NCBI RefSeq assembly: GCF_002741055.1
Contig: NZ_CP016809.1
Span: 3,512,501-3,576,500, forward strand
Length of the DNA: 64,000 nucleotides
Origin: Paenibacillus ihbetae
GTDB lineage: Bacteria > Bacillota > Bacilli > Paenibacillales > Paenibacillaceae
Direction: 5' to 3'
Part shown: piece by piece, positions 17,858-26,450 of the stretch
How positions within the stretch are numbered: position 1 is the stretch's first letter
Layout: the number at the start of each line of letters is the position of its first letter
Program-made: the position numbers and the translations under genes
Notes under the pieces: model-generated
What the model saw: the letters and a program-made list of their open reading frames with translations, nothing else
What the model was told of the DNA's origin: nothing
Database searches by the model: none

Positions 17858-17966
17858 GCTTATATCCGTGCGGGCTTTCCCTTGCGTCTCCGGAGTACGG
17901 GCTCGGTATAGTCGGATGTGCTTCTGTCATGCTTCTTGCGTGCTAGTGTGCAATTCCGAGCGCATT

Positions 17967-18006
17967 AAAAAAAGACCTACCCGCGTTTGCAACGTCTGGG
18001 TAGGTC
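17967..18006 (-). terminator. rho-independent terminator of the LLM gene
   Basis: On the minus strand, GACCTACCC pairs with GGGTAGGTC and is followed by T7. It lies just past the stop of the flavin oxidoreductase gene. Confidence 0.88.
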
Positions 18007-18028
18007 TTATCGCTGCGGAATGATTCGC

Positions 18029-19072
18029 TTAGCGCTGATTCAGGCCGACGGCCTCTGCCAACAGCTCGTAGGACCGGAGCCGCGCCTTGTGATCATAGAT
18101 CGCGGCGGCTACAATCATTTCATCCGCTTGCGTCATGCGCTGGAACTCTTCCAGCTGCGCGCGGACGGTATCCGGGCTGCCGATGGCGGAGAAGCTGAGC
18201 TGCCGCTTCACGATCGCCTGCTCCTGCAGGTTCCACAGATCATCCATGCTGTCGACCGGCGGGCTGAGCTGGCCGGTGCGGCCCCGGATGATGTTCAGGA
18301 ACTGCTGATAGGGCGATGTCGCCAGCCGCTGGGCTTCCTCGTCGGTATCGGCGCAGATGACGTTCACGCCGATCATCGCGTAAGGTTTGCTAAGCTCCTC
18401 CGACGGGCGGAAGGTGGAGCGGTACAGATCCAGCGCCGGCATGAGATAATCCGGCGCGAAGTGGCTCGCGAAGGAGAACGGAAGCCCGAGCTGCCCCGCC
18501 AGCTGGGCGCTGAAGCCGCTGGAGCCCAGCAGCCAGATCGGGATGTCGAGCCCTTCGCCCGGGATTGCCCGGACGCGCATGGACGAGCCGGAGATGGGCT
18601 TGAAATAGGTTCGCAGCTCGCCGAGGCGATCCGGGAAATCCTGTCCGTCGCTGCCGGGACCGCGCCGCAGCGCCCGCGAGGTGAGCTGATCCGAGCCCGG
18701 CGCCCGGCCGAGCCCAAGATCGATCCGGCCCGGGTAGAGTGATTCGAGCGTGCCGAACTGCTCGGCGATGACCAGCGGCGCATGGTTCGGCAGCATAATG
18801 CCGCCAGAACCGACGCGAATGGTGTTCGTTCCGCCGGCCACGTGGCCGATAACGACGGAGGTCGCGGAGCTGGCGATGCCCGGCATGTTATGGTGCTCGG
18901 CCAGCCAGTAGCGGTTGTAGCCCCACCGCTCGGCGTGCTGGGCAAGGTCGAGCGTATTTTTGAGTGACTGTGCCGCAGTGCTGCCAGCGGTAATCGGAGC
19001 GAGATCCAGGATCGAGATCGGAATATCGCCCACCGTTTTTGATTCTGTATGATGAAGATCGGATTCAGACAT
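18029..19072 (-). CDS. LLM-class flavin-dependent oxidoreductase
   Basis: A 347-residue bacterial-luciferase-like TIM barrel, probably FMN-dependent. Family features are [13 protein letters not shown] near the N-terminus, [72 protein letters not shown] across residues 55-125, and [17 protein letters not shown] near 182-198. It resembles the YhbW/MsnO8-type group whose substrates are mostly unknown. AAGGAGG is 7 nt before ATG. Monocistronic: a terminator follows and a long intergenic region precedes it. Confidence 0.9.
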   Translation of the reverse strand: MSESDLHHTESKTVGDIPISILDLAPITAGSTAAQSLKNTLDLAQHAERWGYNRYWLAEHHNMPGIASSATSVVIGHVAGGTNTIRVGSGGIMLPNHAPLVIAEQFGTLESLYPGRIDLGLGRAPGSDQLTSRALRRGPGSDGQDFPDRLGELRTYFKPISGSSMRVRAIPGEGLDIPIWLLGSSGFSAQLAGQLGLPFSFASHFAPDYLMPALDLYRSTFRPSEELSKPYAMIGVNVICADTDEEAQRLATSPYQQFLNIIRGRTGQLSPPVDSMDDLWNLQEQAIVKRQLSFSAIGSPDTVRAQLEEFQRMTQADEMIVAAAIYDHKARLRSYELLAEAVGLNQR

Positions 19073-19477
19073 ATGGTAGCCTCCTTCTTCGTGCAGAGCA
19101 CGGCAAGATTATATAGAGACGGTCATCCTGGCTTCCTGACGATAGGGCACCGAGGATGACTGCGGATAAGTATGGTATACCCAGTCACCGGATTCCCTAT
19201 ATAACCATCATTATATACCTAGTTAATTGATAAGAAAAATATGCAAGGAACTGCCTGCCGGGTTAGCGGATTGCAAAACAGGAGCCGACGAGGCTCCGAA
19301 GCTATTGATAATGCGATTCGGGCATTCCGATTGATCGAGGGATGCCGATTTTTCTCAAACCTGAAACTAAAAATATAAAGGATTGCCAGGGACGTTAACG
19401 AACTTCTTATATTACATCATTACATCGATTAAGAAAGAGGATCTTTAAATTATCCAGGAGAGCAAGGGGAATGGCCT
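19073..19477. other. intergenic region between divergent LLM and HAD genes
   Basis: No credible ORF. It must hold both divergent promoters. A TATAAT-like -10 for the LLM gene is visible on the minus strand at 19210-19215 without a clear -35. A short hairpin (GGAGCC with GGCTCC, 19281-19297) has no T tract. Nothing else was recognised. Confidence 0.4.
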
Positions 19478-20227
19478 ATGGCAAATTACAAAATGCTGGC
19501 ACTTGATCTGGACGGCACCACGTTGAATGAAGAAGGCATCGTGACGGATACGACCCGGTATTGGATTCAAAAGGCGGTCGATTCCGGCGTCCTGGTGATT
19601 TTCTCAACCGGACGGGGGATGCAGACCGTCATGGACCTGTGGAACAGTCTTGAATTGAATGGCCCAATGGTGCTGCTGAACGGAGCCGAGCTATGGACGG
19701 GAAGGGAGCAGCTGTGCGAGCGGCATTTTTTGAAGCCGGAAGAAATTCGACGGCTGCACCGGCTGGCGCTGGAGGCGGACGCCCATTTCTGGGGATACAG
19801 CGTAGAAAGCCTCACGAGCCGCAAAAACTGGACGGAGGAAATGTTTGAGCGGCGATGGATGAAATTCGGCATGCATCATCCTGATCTGTCGGTCATTTCG
19901 AAGCTGCGGGAGCTCGCCTCCGAGATCGATACGATTGAAATTTCCCGCTCGGCAGCCGTTAATGTGGAGATTTCCCCTCGCGGCATATCGAAGGAATCAG
20001 GCGTGCGGACGATTTGCAGCAGACTTGGTATCGATATGCGCGAAGTGATGGCTATCGGTGACAACATGAACGATTACCGCCTGATTCGGGCTGCCGGGCT
20101 TGGCATTGCCATGGGAAACGCGGATGAGGCGCTGAAGGCAGTTGCCGATGGGCAGACGGACATGAATGCCCGGGACGGCGTCGCCAAGGCAATTCAGCGC
20201 TATATTTTCGATGATGGGCAGGTCTGA
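19478..20227 (+). CDS. Cof-type HAD phosphatase
   Basis: A 249-residue cytoplasmic haloacid-dehalogenase hydrolase with a type IIB cap. Motif I is LDLDGTTLN at residues 9-17 (nucleophile Asp10), motif II is STGRG near 44, and motifs III/IV are the Lys-containing KESG region near 171 and GDNMNDYRLI near 191. It belongs to the Cof/YidA group that dephosphorylates small sugar phosphates and nucleotides; substrate unknown. Monocistronic, closed by a strong terminator. Confidence 0.9.
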   Translation: MANYKMLALDLDGTTLNEEGIVTDTTRYWIQKAVDSGVLVIFSTGRGMQTVMDLWNSLELNGPMVLLNGAELWTGREQLCERHFLKPEEIRRLHRLALEADAHFWGYSVESLTSRKNWTEEMFERRWMKFGMHHPDLSVISKLRELASEIDTIEISRSAAVNVEISPRGISKESGVRTICSRLGIDMREVMAIGDNMNDYRLIRAAGLGIAMGNADEALKAVADGQTDMNARDGVAKAIQRYIFDDGQV

Positions 20228-20286
20228 ATGGTAGCATTATGAAATAATCGTCGAACGTATAGCAGCAAAAAAGATATTGGAATTGC

Positions 20287-20328
20287 AAAACACCCATAAT
20301 CTTGCCGCTTGGCAAGGCTGGGTGTTTT
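20287..20328. terminator. rho-independent terminator (near-symmetrical)
   Basis: A long two-part stem (AAAACACCCA with TGGGTGTTTT; inner CTTGCC with GGCAAG) followed by further T residues. It terminates the HAD gene and is A-rich on the other side. Confidence 0.9.
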
Positions 20329-20490
20329 TTGTTCCGGTTTCCTGTGAGTCCAAGTAAGACGGATCCGGCAAGTTCCGCTTACGGCAAGCGCCCTTTCTAT
20401 TAGAAATAGGCATTTGTAGAGGCCGGACATCAGCAAATGCACATATATTGTACCGAAGCCTAACATAACCAGGAGGTGGTCCCCCCCCCA

Positions 20491-20712
20491 ATGAAAAAGA
20501 CAAAGAAATCGCATGAGTGCTGCCCACCGATTCATCCATATAAAAAATGTTATAAGAAAGTTAAGGGCATAGTGACTTACTATACCGTCATTTATAAACC
20601 AAAGGTAAAGAAATGCCATATCCCATATAAGGGTTGTAAAGAAATCCCGTGTAGGCATATTCCATGCAGACCTCATAGAAAGCATAAACACTGGACCTGT
20701 CGGTCTTATTAG
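20491..20712 (+). CDS. small Cys/Lys/His-rich basic protein
   Basis: Not recognised. A 73-residue protein starting MKKTKKSHECCPPIHPYKKC and ending HRKHKHWTCRSY. Eight Cys are spread along a very basic chain also rich in Tyr, Pro and His, with an IPCRHIPCRPH tandem motif. There is no signal peptide or membrane segment. The composition recalls small cross-linked spore-coat proteins, but could be metal-binding; both are guesses. AGGAGGTGG is followed by nine C residues and A before ATG, an unusual homopolymer that sets the Shine-Dalgarno spacing. A terminator follows. A GTG at 20476 inside the Shine-Dalgarno is in frame but unlikely as the start. Confidence 0.7.
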   Translation: MKKTKKSHECCPPIHPYKKCYKKVKGIVTYYTVIYKPKVKKCHIPYKGCKEIPCRHIPCRPHRKHKHWTCRSY

Positions 20713-20738
20713 CTTCGCAAGGCCATACAGAATTGATG

Positions 20739-20773
20739 ACAACCAAGCCCTGACTGGACTTGGTTGTTTTTTT
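20739..20773 (+). terminator. rho-independent terminator
   Basis: Stem ACAACCAAG with CTTGGTTGT, 11-nt loop, followed by a T7 tract. It ends the small Cys-rich gene. Confidence 0.88.
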
Positions 20774-20820
20774 ACTTCCCGCACCAGAAGCATGAACGAC
20801 TTGGTCTTCCTAACGTGTTC

Positions 20821-20859
20821 GTGCCCCGCAAGATCTGGTGATCTTATGGGGCACCTTTT
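20821..20859. other. hairpin between the small gene and serS
   Basis: A two-part stem (GTGCCCC with GGGGCAC; inner AAGATC with GATCTT) followed on the plus strand by CTTTTA. On the minus strand, where serS ends, no T tract follows. It may be a weak terminator for either side. Confidence 0.4.
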
Positions 20860-20923
20860 ATGCCTCATTACGATTCCCTTAGGCGATGGAGCGGAATTTG
20901 CTTTATACCTCGCTGGAATATAT

Positions 20924-22234
20924 TTACTCCTGCGGACCGAAAGCAGCCGGAGGATCAATTCGCTCGAGCCCGTTCATATAAGGCTGCAGCGCCTTCGGAA
21001 TACGGATCGAGCCGTCCTTCTGCTGGTGGTTCTCCAGCAGCGGGATGAGAATGCGGGGCGAGGCGACGGCCGTATTGTTCAAGGTATGGCAGTGGCGAAG
21101 CTTGCCTTCCGCATCCCGGTAACGGATGTTCGAGCGCCGGGCCTGGAAGTCGAGCAGGTTCGACGACGAATGGGTCTCGCCATAGGCTCCGCGGCTTGGC
21201 ATCCATGTCTCGATGTCGTACTGCTTATACGTCTTCTGCGACATGTCGCCGGTGCAGACGGCAACGACCCGGTACGGGAGCTCCAGCTTGCCCAGCAGCT
21301 CCTCGGCATTGGCCGTGATCTCTTGAAGAAGGCGTTCCGACGTCTCCACGTTTGCCTCGCACAATACGACCTGCTCAACCTTCGCGAACTGATGCACGCG
21401 ATAAAGACCGTAGACGTCCCGGCCGCCCGAGCCGACCTCGCTGCGGAAGCACATCGATGCGGCAGCCAGGCGGATCGGCTGCGATACGTCGACGACTTCG
21501 CCGCTGTAGTACGATACCAGCGGGACCTCCGAGGTGCCGACCAGCCATTTGTCTTCCTCGGCAACCCGGAATGCCTGATCCTGGCCGAGCGGGAAGAAGG
21601 CGGTGTTTTGCATTGCTTCCGTCCGTACGGTCAGCGGCACATCCATCAGGGTAAAGCCCTTTTCAACAAGCATATCGATCGCAAGCTGCTGCACCGCTCG
21701 ATGAAGCAAGGCGCCCGTGCCCGTCAGGTAGTAGCTCCGGGTGCCGGCGGTTTTCACCCCGCGAGGGATGTCGATCATGCCGTGGAGCTCTCCAAGCGCG
21801 ACATGGTCTTTATAGTCAAAATCAAATGCAGGAGGCTCGCCGACACGCCTTACCCCCACGTTGTCCTGGTCCGAAGTCCCGACCGGCGTATCCGGCGAGA
21901 CGATATTGGGGATGAGCAGGAGGAGCTCCTGATACATAGCCTCAACCTCGCGGAATTGTGCCTCCTGAACGCTCAGCCGCTCGTTGATCGCTTTGACCAG
22001 CCGCTTCGTTTGCTCGGCTGCTTCCCTGCTGCCCTTCCGCATCAAGAGGCTGATCTCCTCCGATCGCGCGTTCCGCTGCTGACGCAGCTCATCCACCGAC
22101 AGCAGCAGCGCCCGCCGCTTGTCATCCAGCTTGAGCAGATCTTCCACCGACAGGGCGATCCCCTTCTGGTCCGCTACCCGCTGCAATTCCTCCTGTGCTT
22201 CTTGGCTGTGCCGAATCCATTTCATGTCCATCAT
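20924..22234 (-). CDS. serS: serine--tRNA ligase, Thermus-type paralogue
   Basis: Charges tRNA-Ser. A 436-residue class II synthetase: N-terminal coiled-coil arm (residues about 25-105, alternating charged helix), TGTGALLHRA near 180, motif 2 CFRSEVGSGGRDVYGLYRVHQFAKVE near 265-290, and motif 3 TLNNTAVASPRILIPLLENHQ near 388-408. Motif 3 is of the Thermus kind (TLNNTAxAxPR) instead of the TLNGSGLAVGR of the usual Bacillus enzyme, so this looks like a second, divergent SerS. AAGGAG precedes the first of two adjacent Met codons. A T-box leader and a strong promoter lie directly upstream, so it is induced when tRNA-Ser is uncharged. Confidence 0.93.
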   Translation of the reverse strand: MMDMKWIRHSQEAQEELQRVADQKGIALSVEDLLKLDDKRRALLLSVDELRQQRNARSEEISLLMRKGSREAAEQTKRLVKAINERLSVQEAQFREVEAMYQELLLLIPNIVSPDTPVGTSDQDNVGVRRVGEPPAFDFDYKDHVALGELHGMIDIPRGVKTAGTRSYYLTGTGALLHRAVQQLAIDMLVEKGFTLMDVPLTVRTEAMQNTAFFPLGQDQAFRVAEEDKWLVGTSEVPLVSYYSGEVVDVSQPIRLAAASMCFRSEVGSGGRDVYGLYRVHQFAKVEQVVLCEANVETSERLLQEITANAEELLGKLELPYRVVAVCTGDMSQKTYKQYDIETWMPSRGAYGETHSSSNLLDFQARRSNIRYRDAEGKLRHCHTLNNTAVASPRILIPLLENHQQKDGSIRIPKALQPYMNGLERIDPPAAFGPQE

Positions 22235-22263
22235 AGTTAACCGCGCTCCTTTTCATATTGAAA

Positions 22264-22516
22264 AATAAAAAAAGCGTCCTAGTCCATATGGGACGAGGGA
22301 CGCTTATGCGCTCGCGGTGCCACCCAAATTGATTGAACCGTGCCTGCGCGTAAAAAGCTGCGGGCTCTCGTTCAATCCTCTTGATTCCGCGGTAACGGGC
22401 GGGCCCGGTTAACTTAGGGGACGGTTCGGTGCGCCTTATAATTGCTCGGCTGCCCGGTTCCCTTGGCGAAAACGCCTCCGAGTTGGATGCTCTTCATCGG
22501 CCTGATGCTGATATTG
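22264..22516 (-). ncRNA. T-box riboswitch leader of serS
   Basis: The minus strand carries the diagnostic T-box GGGTGGCACCGCG (22325-22313), read next to GAGCGC. It is followed by a terminator stem (AAGCGTCC with GGACGCTT, 22272-22305) and T7, about 30 nt before the serS start. The T-box can pair in the competing antiterminator when uncharged tRNA binds. The 5' half shows a stem II-like GTTAACCGGGCCCGCCCGTT. Serine specificity is inferred from the gene; the specifier codon was not resolved. Confidence 0.88.
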
Positions 22517-22522
22517 TTGTAC

Positions 22523-22552
22523 AGTATACCGCAAGAGGCGCCTTTTATACAA
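22523..22552 (-). promoter_or_regulatory. promoter of the serS T-box transcript
   Basis: On the minus strand TTGTAT, 18 bp, TATACT. The predicted start would be near 22516, giving a T-box leader of about 250 nt, the normal size. Confidence 0.7.
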
Positions 22553-22571
22553 GAGGCGGCACGCCGAAAAA

Positions 22572-23345
22572 TTACATCGATGCCGCCTGCTGTCCGGCCT
22601 GCCGCTTCTTCCAGAAGGGAGACTGATCGGCGTCCCAGCGAAAGGTCAGGACGGCCGCCACTAGGCACAGTATCGTAAATCCGGTCAGGATGGCGAGCGG
22701 CAGCCAGAGGTCGGAAGCGTCGCCCTGAGGATGAACGGCGATGCCCATGGCTTCCACCAAATAGTGAAACGGCTGCAGATGACCGATGGTTACGACCCAT
22801 TGCGGAGCATGGTCCAGGGAGTAGAAAGCCTCGCTGGTGAACAGCATCGGAAAGCTCATCAGGTTGGAGATCATGTTGACGTTGCCTTCGTCTTTCGACA
22901 GATTAGCGGCCAGAAAGCCGAGCGCGGTAAAGCACACGGTACCGGCCAGCAGGACGGTCAGCATCAGGGCCAGGCTGAGCAGATTCAGCTCCACTCCAAG
23001 GAGCACAACGCTCATCAAGGTTACGCATGCACTGACCAGGAGGGACAGCACGGTGCGGGAGCCTGTCATCGCAGCTACGAACGAGGCCGTACGGAACGGG
23101 GTGGCGCGCAGCAGCTTGTAGACGCCCCGGTTGCGCTGAGCCATCACGTTAAAGGCCGTAACCATCGTTGCTCCGAACAGGATGTTGGTGGTGAGCACAC
23201 CGCTCAGCAGGCGGTATGAATAAGCTTCGTCGTTAAAATAAAGCCCTAGCCCCGCCAGCATTGCAATGGGAAAGACAATGTTCCAGACAAGGGTATGGGT
23301 ATCGCGGAAGAGTGCCCGCAGCATGGTATTCATGATGGTAAGCAT
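22572..23345 (-). CDS. ABC-2 type transporter permease
   Basis: A 257-residue membrane protein with about six helices in the ABC-2 arrangement (VWNIVFPIAMLAGLGLYF near 20; LLSGVLTTNILFGATMVTAFNVMAQRNRGVYKLLRATP near 45-85; helices at about 100-150; C-terminal LAILTGFTILCLVAAVLTF). It works with the ATPase encoded 86 bp upstream as an exporter of drug, peptide or lipid type. Start follows AAAGGAGG by 8 nt. It probably belongs to the PadR-controlled operon. Confidence 0.88.
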   Translation of the reverse strand: MLTIMNTMLRALFRDTHTLVWNIVFPIAMLAGLGLYFNDEAYSYRLLSGVLTTNILFGATMVTAFNVMAQRNRGVYKLLRATPFRTASFVAAMTGSRTVLSLLVSACVTLMSVVLLGVELNLLSLALMLTVLLAGTVCFTALGFLAANLSKDEGNVNMISNLMSFPMLFTSEAFYSLDHAPQWVVTIGHLQPFHYLVEAMGIAVHPQGDASDLWLPLAILTGFTILCLVAAVLTFRWDADQSPFWKKRQAGQQAASM

Positions 23346-23431
23346 AGAAGTTCCTCCTTTTTGGTTTTCATTATGGCGCGAAGATCGATAGGAGAGAGGA
23401 GCGTGAAACGTTCCCGCTCTTGCCAGGTTCG

Positions 23432-24154
23432 TCACGTTGCTTGTGGATCCGCATCCGTCAGCCGGATGTATAGCTCCTCCAGGCTATCGACCTGGTAACG
23501 GTCCAGCAGCTCCTCCGGAGTGCCGGAGGCCCGGACCCTTCCGCCGCTGATGAGCATCAGCCGGCCCGCCAGTTTATGCACCTCCTCCATGTCATGGGAC
23601 GTGAAGACGATGGATGCACCGGAATCGGCCAGCGAGCGAATGAGCTCCCGAATGTCCCGGCGTGCCCGGGGATCAAGCGCTGCCGTCGGCTCATCCAGCA
23701 CGATCAGCTTCGGCCCGTGCACCAGGGCCATGGCGATCGCGAGCCGTTTCTGCTGGCCCCCGGAGAGCCGGAGCGCATCGGTTCTCGCGGCCTCCTCAAG
23801 ACCGCAGCGGCTCAGGTGGCGCATCAGCTCCGAGTCCGGCAGTCGCAGGCCGTAGAAGGCGGCGAACATCCGCAGGTTCTCGAGCGCGGTGAAGCCGGGA
23901 AAGAACGGGGTAGATTGCAGCTGCAGCCCGATATGTCTCGCGGGCTCCTGCGTCCAGTACCGCACGCGTCCGGCATCCGGACGGCGGAGCTGAAGCACCA
24001 GATCCAGCGTCGTAGACTTTCCTGCGCCGTTCGGCCCGATGATGGCCAGCACCTCCCCTTCCCGGATTGCCAGATCCACGCCGTCTACGACGGGGCGGGT
24101 GCCGTAGCTTTTCGTTAATCCCGACGCTTCGATCAAGGTTTTCGCATGCATCAT
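23432..24154 (-). CDS. ABC transporter ATP-binding protein
   Basis: A 240-residue cytoplasmic ATPase subunit. Walker A is GPNGAGKST near residue 41, the Q-loop is QLQSTPFF, the signature is LSGGQQKR, Walker B is LIVLDEPT, and the H-loop is TSHDMEE. It resembles the CcmA/DrrA group that pairs with ABC-2 permeases. The start is the first Met of MMHAKT, 6 nt after AAGGAGG; a longer TTG start would run through the Shine-Dalgarno. A palindromic PadR-type operator sits about 32 bp upstream. Confidence 0.93.
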   Translation of the reverse strand: MMHAKTLIEASGLTKSYGTRPVVDGVDLAIREGEVLAIIGPNGAGKSTTLDLVLQLRRPDAGRVRYWTQEPARHIGLQLQSTPFFPGFTALENLRMFAAFYGLRLPDSELMRHLSRCGLEEAARTDALRLSGGQQKRLAIAMALVHGPKLIVLDEPTAALDPRARRDIRELIRSLADSGASIVFTSHDMEEVHKLAGRLMLISGGRVRASGTPEELLDRYQVDSLEELYIRLTDADPQAT

Positions 24155-24185
24155 ATACATCCTCCTTTTAATAACCAATGTTATT

Positions 24186-24201
24186 TATCCAATATTGGAT
24201 A
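24186..24201. promoter_or_regulatory. PadR-type operator before the ABC exporter
   Basis: TATCCAATATTGGATA is a perfect 16-bp palindrome sharing the ATCCAAnnTTGGAT core with the site upstream of the PadR gene. A second, looser inverted repeat (AATAAC with GTTATT) is at 24169-24184. Both lie just before the ATPase gene. Confidence 0.75.
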
Positions 24202-24250
24202 TATGCCTTAAATGAAAGCCGCAGTCTGAACTGCAGCTATCCTAAGGCAC

Positions 24251-24775
24251 TTATTCCTGCAATAAGTCCATAATATTTCGGAGAAAGGCGGCATCCTGCT
24301 CGAGCAGCGAGATGGCATTATCGAAGGTGGCCATAGCGATCTTCGAGAGCCCGTATTGTCCCTTGATCTCCTTGCCTGAACGCCACTGGGCGAGAGATTC
24401 CTCGACCTGCCGCAAATTTTGCTCCAGCAGCTCCAGCGCCTCCGGCTTCGGAATGCTCTCGATCCAGATGAGGCCGAGGGAGAAGTCCGATTTGACGGAA
24501 TGGGGGGGCAGGGTGAGCGTTTCGCGGATCATCTGCTGGAACAGCTTTTCCCCTTCGTCCGTAATGCTGTATATTTTACGAAGCCGGGCGCCGGTTCGCT
24601 CCTCCGCAGCAGCCACAATGAGGCCGTCCTGCTCCATTTTATTCAGCGCGTAATAGATCGAGCCGGACAAAATATTCGTCCACAAGTCCATGCGGCTGCT
24701 CTGAATGAGCTGCTGGATCTCATACCCATGCATGGGACGCTGGCGGAGGAATGAGAGCAGAATCAAATTGGTCAT
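24251..24775 (-). CDS. PadR-family transcriptional regulator
   Basis: A 174-residue PadR-like repressor. The N-terminal winged helix is LLSFLRQRPMHGYEIQQLIQSS, LWTNILSGSIYYALNKMEQDGLI, then RKIYSITDEGEKLFQQMI. The C-terminal half is a helical dimerisation and effector arm of the Vir_act_alpha_C type. In many Firmicutes such proteins repress a neighbouring multidrug ABC exporter and bind its substrates. The chosen start gives the family N-terminus, though its ribosome site (AAGAAGTG) is weak; an upstream start would add 21 residues. Confidence 0.9.
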   Translation of the reverse strand: MTNLILLSFLRQRPMHGYEIQQLIQSSRMDLWTNILSGSIYYALNKMEQDGLIVAAAEERTGARLRKIYSITDEGEKLFQQMIRETLTLPPHSVKSDFSLGLIWIESIPKPEALELLEQNLRQVEESLAQWRSGKEIKGQYGLSKIAMATFDNAISLLEQDAAFLRNIMDLLQE

Positions 24776-24847
24776 AGCGGTCACTTCTTTCGAATGAATT
24801 GAGACTCCTTGTAATGTAAGAGCCAAATAGGGGATCATCCAGAATCA

Positions 24848-24867
24848 AATATCCAACGTTGGATATT
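24848..24867. promoter_or_regulatory. PadR-type operator before padR
   Basis: AATATCCAACGTTGGATATT is a perfect 20-bp palindrome. Its ATCCAAnnTTGGAT core recurs before the ABC exporter. It suggests autorepression. Confidence 0.78.
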
Positions 24868-25132
24868 CAGTTAAGGTGATTATATGGAGGATGGAATCTT
24901 TTGTCAAGTCATGATCTGGGGAAGACTTCTTTTTAGAGGTCACCCGGGGGAGTCCCCGGTTAGCAGACCATGGTGCGAGGTTGGGACGAACACTGCCCCA
25001 GGCACTCCCTGTGGAAGCTTGTCTGTTGTCCGCGGCGCTGCTTTAAAGCATATCCTATGCTTTATCGAGGCAATGATACTATAATAGGGGCATACCGTGT
25101 TGAATCGGAAGCTGTCATCAGGAGGATTGGGA

Positions 25133-25888
25133 TTGAACGAATCATTGAAGCGGGAGCATGACATCATCAAGGTCTGTCTATTGGCAGGAAAAATCATGCT
25201 GCAAAGCGGAGCGGAGACGTACCGGGTGGAGGATACCATGATGCGGATCGCCGCCTCGTTCGGCGTTACGAACAGCCACAGCTACATGACGCCGACGGGC
25301 ATCATATTTTCCGTGGAGGAACCGCAGCACATTACGCGCTTGATCCGGATTTCCGACCGGACCACGAATTTGGACAAGATTGAAAAGGTAAACAGCGTGT
25401 CGAGAAGAGTAAGCCTGGGTCAATTGACGATTGAAGAAGCTTATCAGGCTCTCCAGCAGATTGAGCAAGAACCGCCCATCTATCCCAACTGGCTGCTGAT
25501 CCTGCTCTCGGCCGTCGCCAGCGGCTGCTTCTTGATCATGTTCCGCGGCATTTGGGCCGATTTCCTTCCGGCTGCGGTGGCCGGCGGGCTTGGTTTTACA
25601 TGCTTTGTGGTGATGCACCAGGTGATTCCGGTCCGGTTCTTTGCGGAGTTTTCGGGCGCGCTGGTCATTGGCATCGTCTCGGTGTGGCTGGTCAATCTCG
25701 GGATCGGGCAGGAGCTGGATACGATCATCATCAGCTCGGTCATGCCGCTTGTGCCCGGGCTGCTCATCACGAATGCGATTCGTGATCTGATGGCTGGTCA
25801 CCTGATTTCGGGCTTGTCCAAGGGGGCGGAGGCCTTCGTTACGTCTTTTGCCATCGGAGCAGGTGTAGCTTTCACCCTTTCATTCTAG
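25133..25888 (+). CDS. threonine/serine exporter family protein, ThrE N-terminal type (YjjP-like)
   Basis: A 251-residue membrane protein of the split ThrE family. Residues about 1-115 are the conserved soluble domain (GKIMLQSGAETYRVEDTMMRIAASFG; YMTPTGIIFSVEE; TTNLDKIEKVN). About five helices follow (from NWLLILLSAVASGCFLIMF), with PLVPGLLITNAIRDLMAGHLISG near 205-225. The TTG start is 7 nt after AGGAGG; the earlier GTG is upstream of that Shine-Dalgarno. It works with the second half encoded 62 bp downstream. A TATAAT -10 sits at 25080-25085. Confidence 0.9.
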   Translation: MNESLKREHDIIKVCLLAGKIMLQSGAETYRVEDTMMRIAASFGVTNSHSYMTPTGIIFSVEEPQHITRLIRISDRTTNLDKIEKVNSVSRRVSLGQLTIEEAYQALQQIEQEPPIYPNWLLILLSAVASGCFLIMFRGIWADFLPAAVAGGLGFTCFVVMHQVIPVRFFAEFSGALVIGIVSVWLVNLGIGQELDTIIISSVMPLVPGLLITNAIRDLMAGHLISGLSKGAEAFVTSFAIGAGVAFTLSF

Positions 25889-25950
25889 CGGGGACGGGAT
25901 ATACCGTACCGGTGGTTAAGACAAAATGCATATGGTAGAGGAGGGTGACT

Positions 25951-26394
25951 ATGGTCGGCTTTTATATCCAGCAGCTCGTGACGAGCTTTATCGCTTCCGC
26001 CGCCTTCGGCATGATCTTCAACGCGCCGCGGAAAGCGCTGCTGCAATGCGGCTTTGCCGGAATGGTGGGCTGGCTGCTCTATATTTTGCTCCAGGATATG
26101 GCGGTCAAGCCGGTGACGGCCACGGTGGTGGCGGCCTTCTGCGTCACGATGATCAGCCACTTTTTTGCGAAGAAGTACAAGACCCCCATCATCGTCTTCA
26201 GCGTATCGGGCATCATTCCGCTCGTTCCGGGCGGGGTTGCTTACAATGCCCTCCGGCATGTGGCGGAGAACCAGTTCGATCAGGCCGTGCAGCTGGGGGC
26301 GCAGGCCTTTATGATCTCGGGCGCGATCGCGCTCGGGTTGCTGCTCTCGGAGGTCATCAACCAGGTGATCCGAAAATGGTCCGTTACGCGTTAA
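25951..26394 (+). CDS. threonine/serine exporter family protein, ThrE C-terminal type (YjjB-like)
   Basis: A 147-residue membrane protein with four to five helices (YIQQLVTSFIASAAFGMIF; GWLLYILLQDMAV; ATVVAAFCVTMISHFFA; FMISGAIALGLLLSEVI) and the conserved GIIPLVPGGVAYNALRHV. It is the partner half of a two-gene ThrE transporter, which in Corynebacterium is a single fused protein. Substrate (threonine, serine, or dicarboxylate as in YjjPB) is not shown. Start at the ATG directly after GGAGGGTGACT. Confidence 0.9.
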   Translation: MVGFYIQQLVTSFIASAAFGMIFNAPRKALLQCGFAGMVGWLLYILLQDMAVKPVTATVVAAFCVTMISHFFAKKYKTPIIVFSVSGIIPLVPGGVAYNALRHVAENQFDQAVQLGAQAFMISGAIALGLLLSEVINQVIRKWSVTR

Positions 26395-26450
26395 GCTGGG
26401 TTATGAAATGCTTCAAGTATAAGCGCTGGCGTAATACACCATCGGAATGT

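Noticed and set aside
20200..20958. Minus-strand 252-codon open frame opposite the small Cys-rich gene
   Set aside because: It crosses three terminators and overlaps well-supported genes and has no motif or ribosome site.
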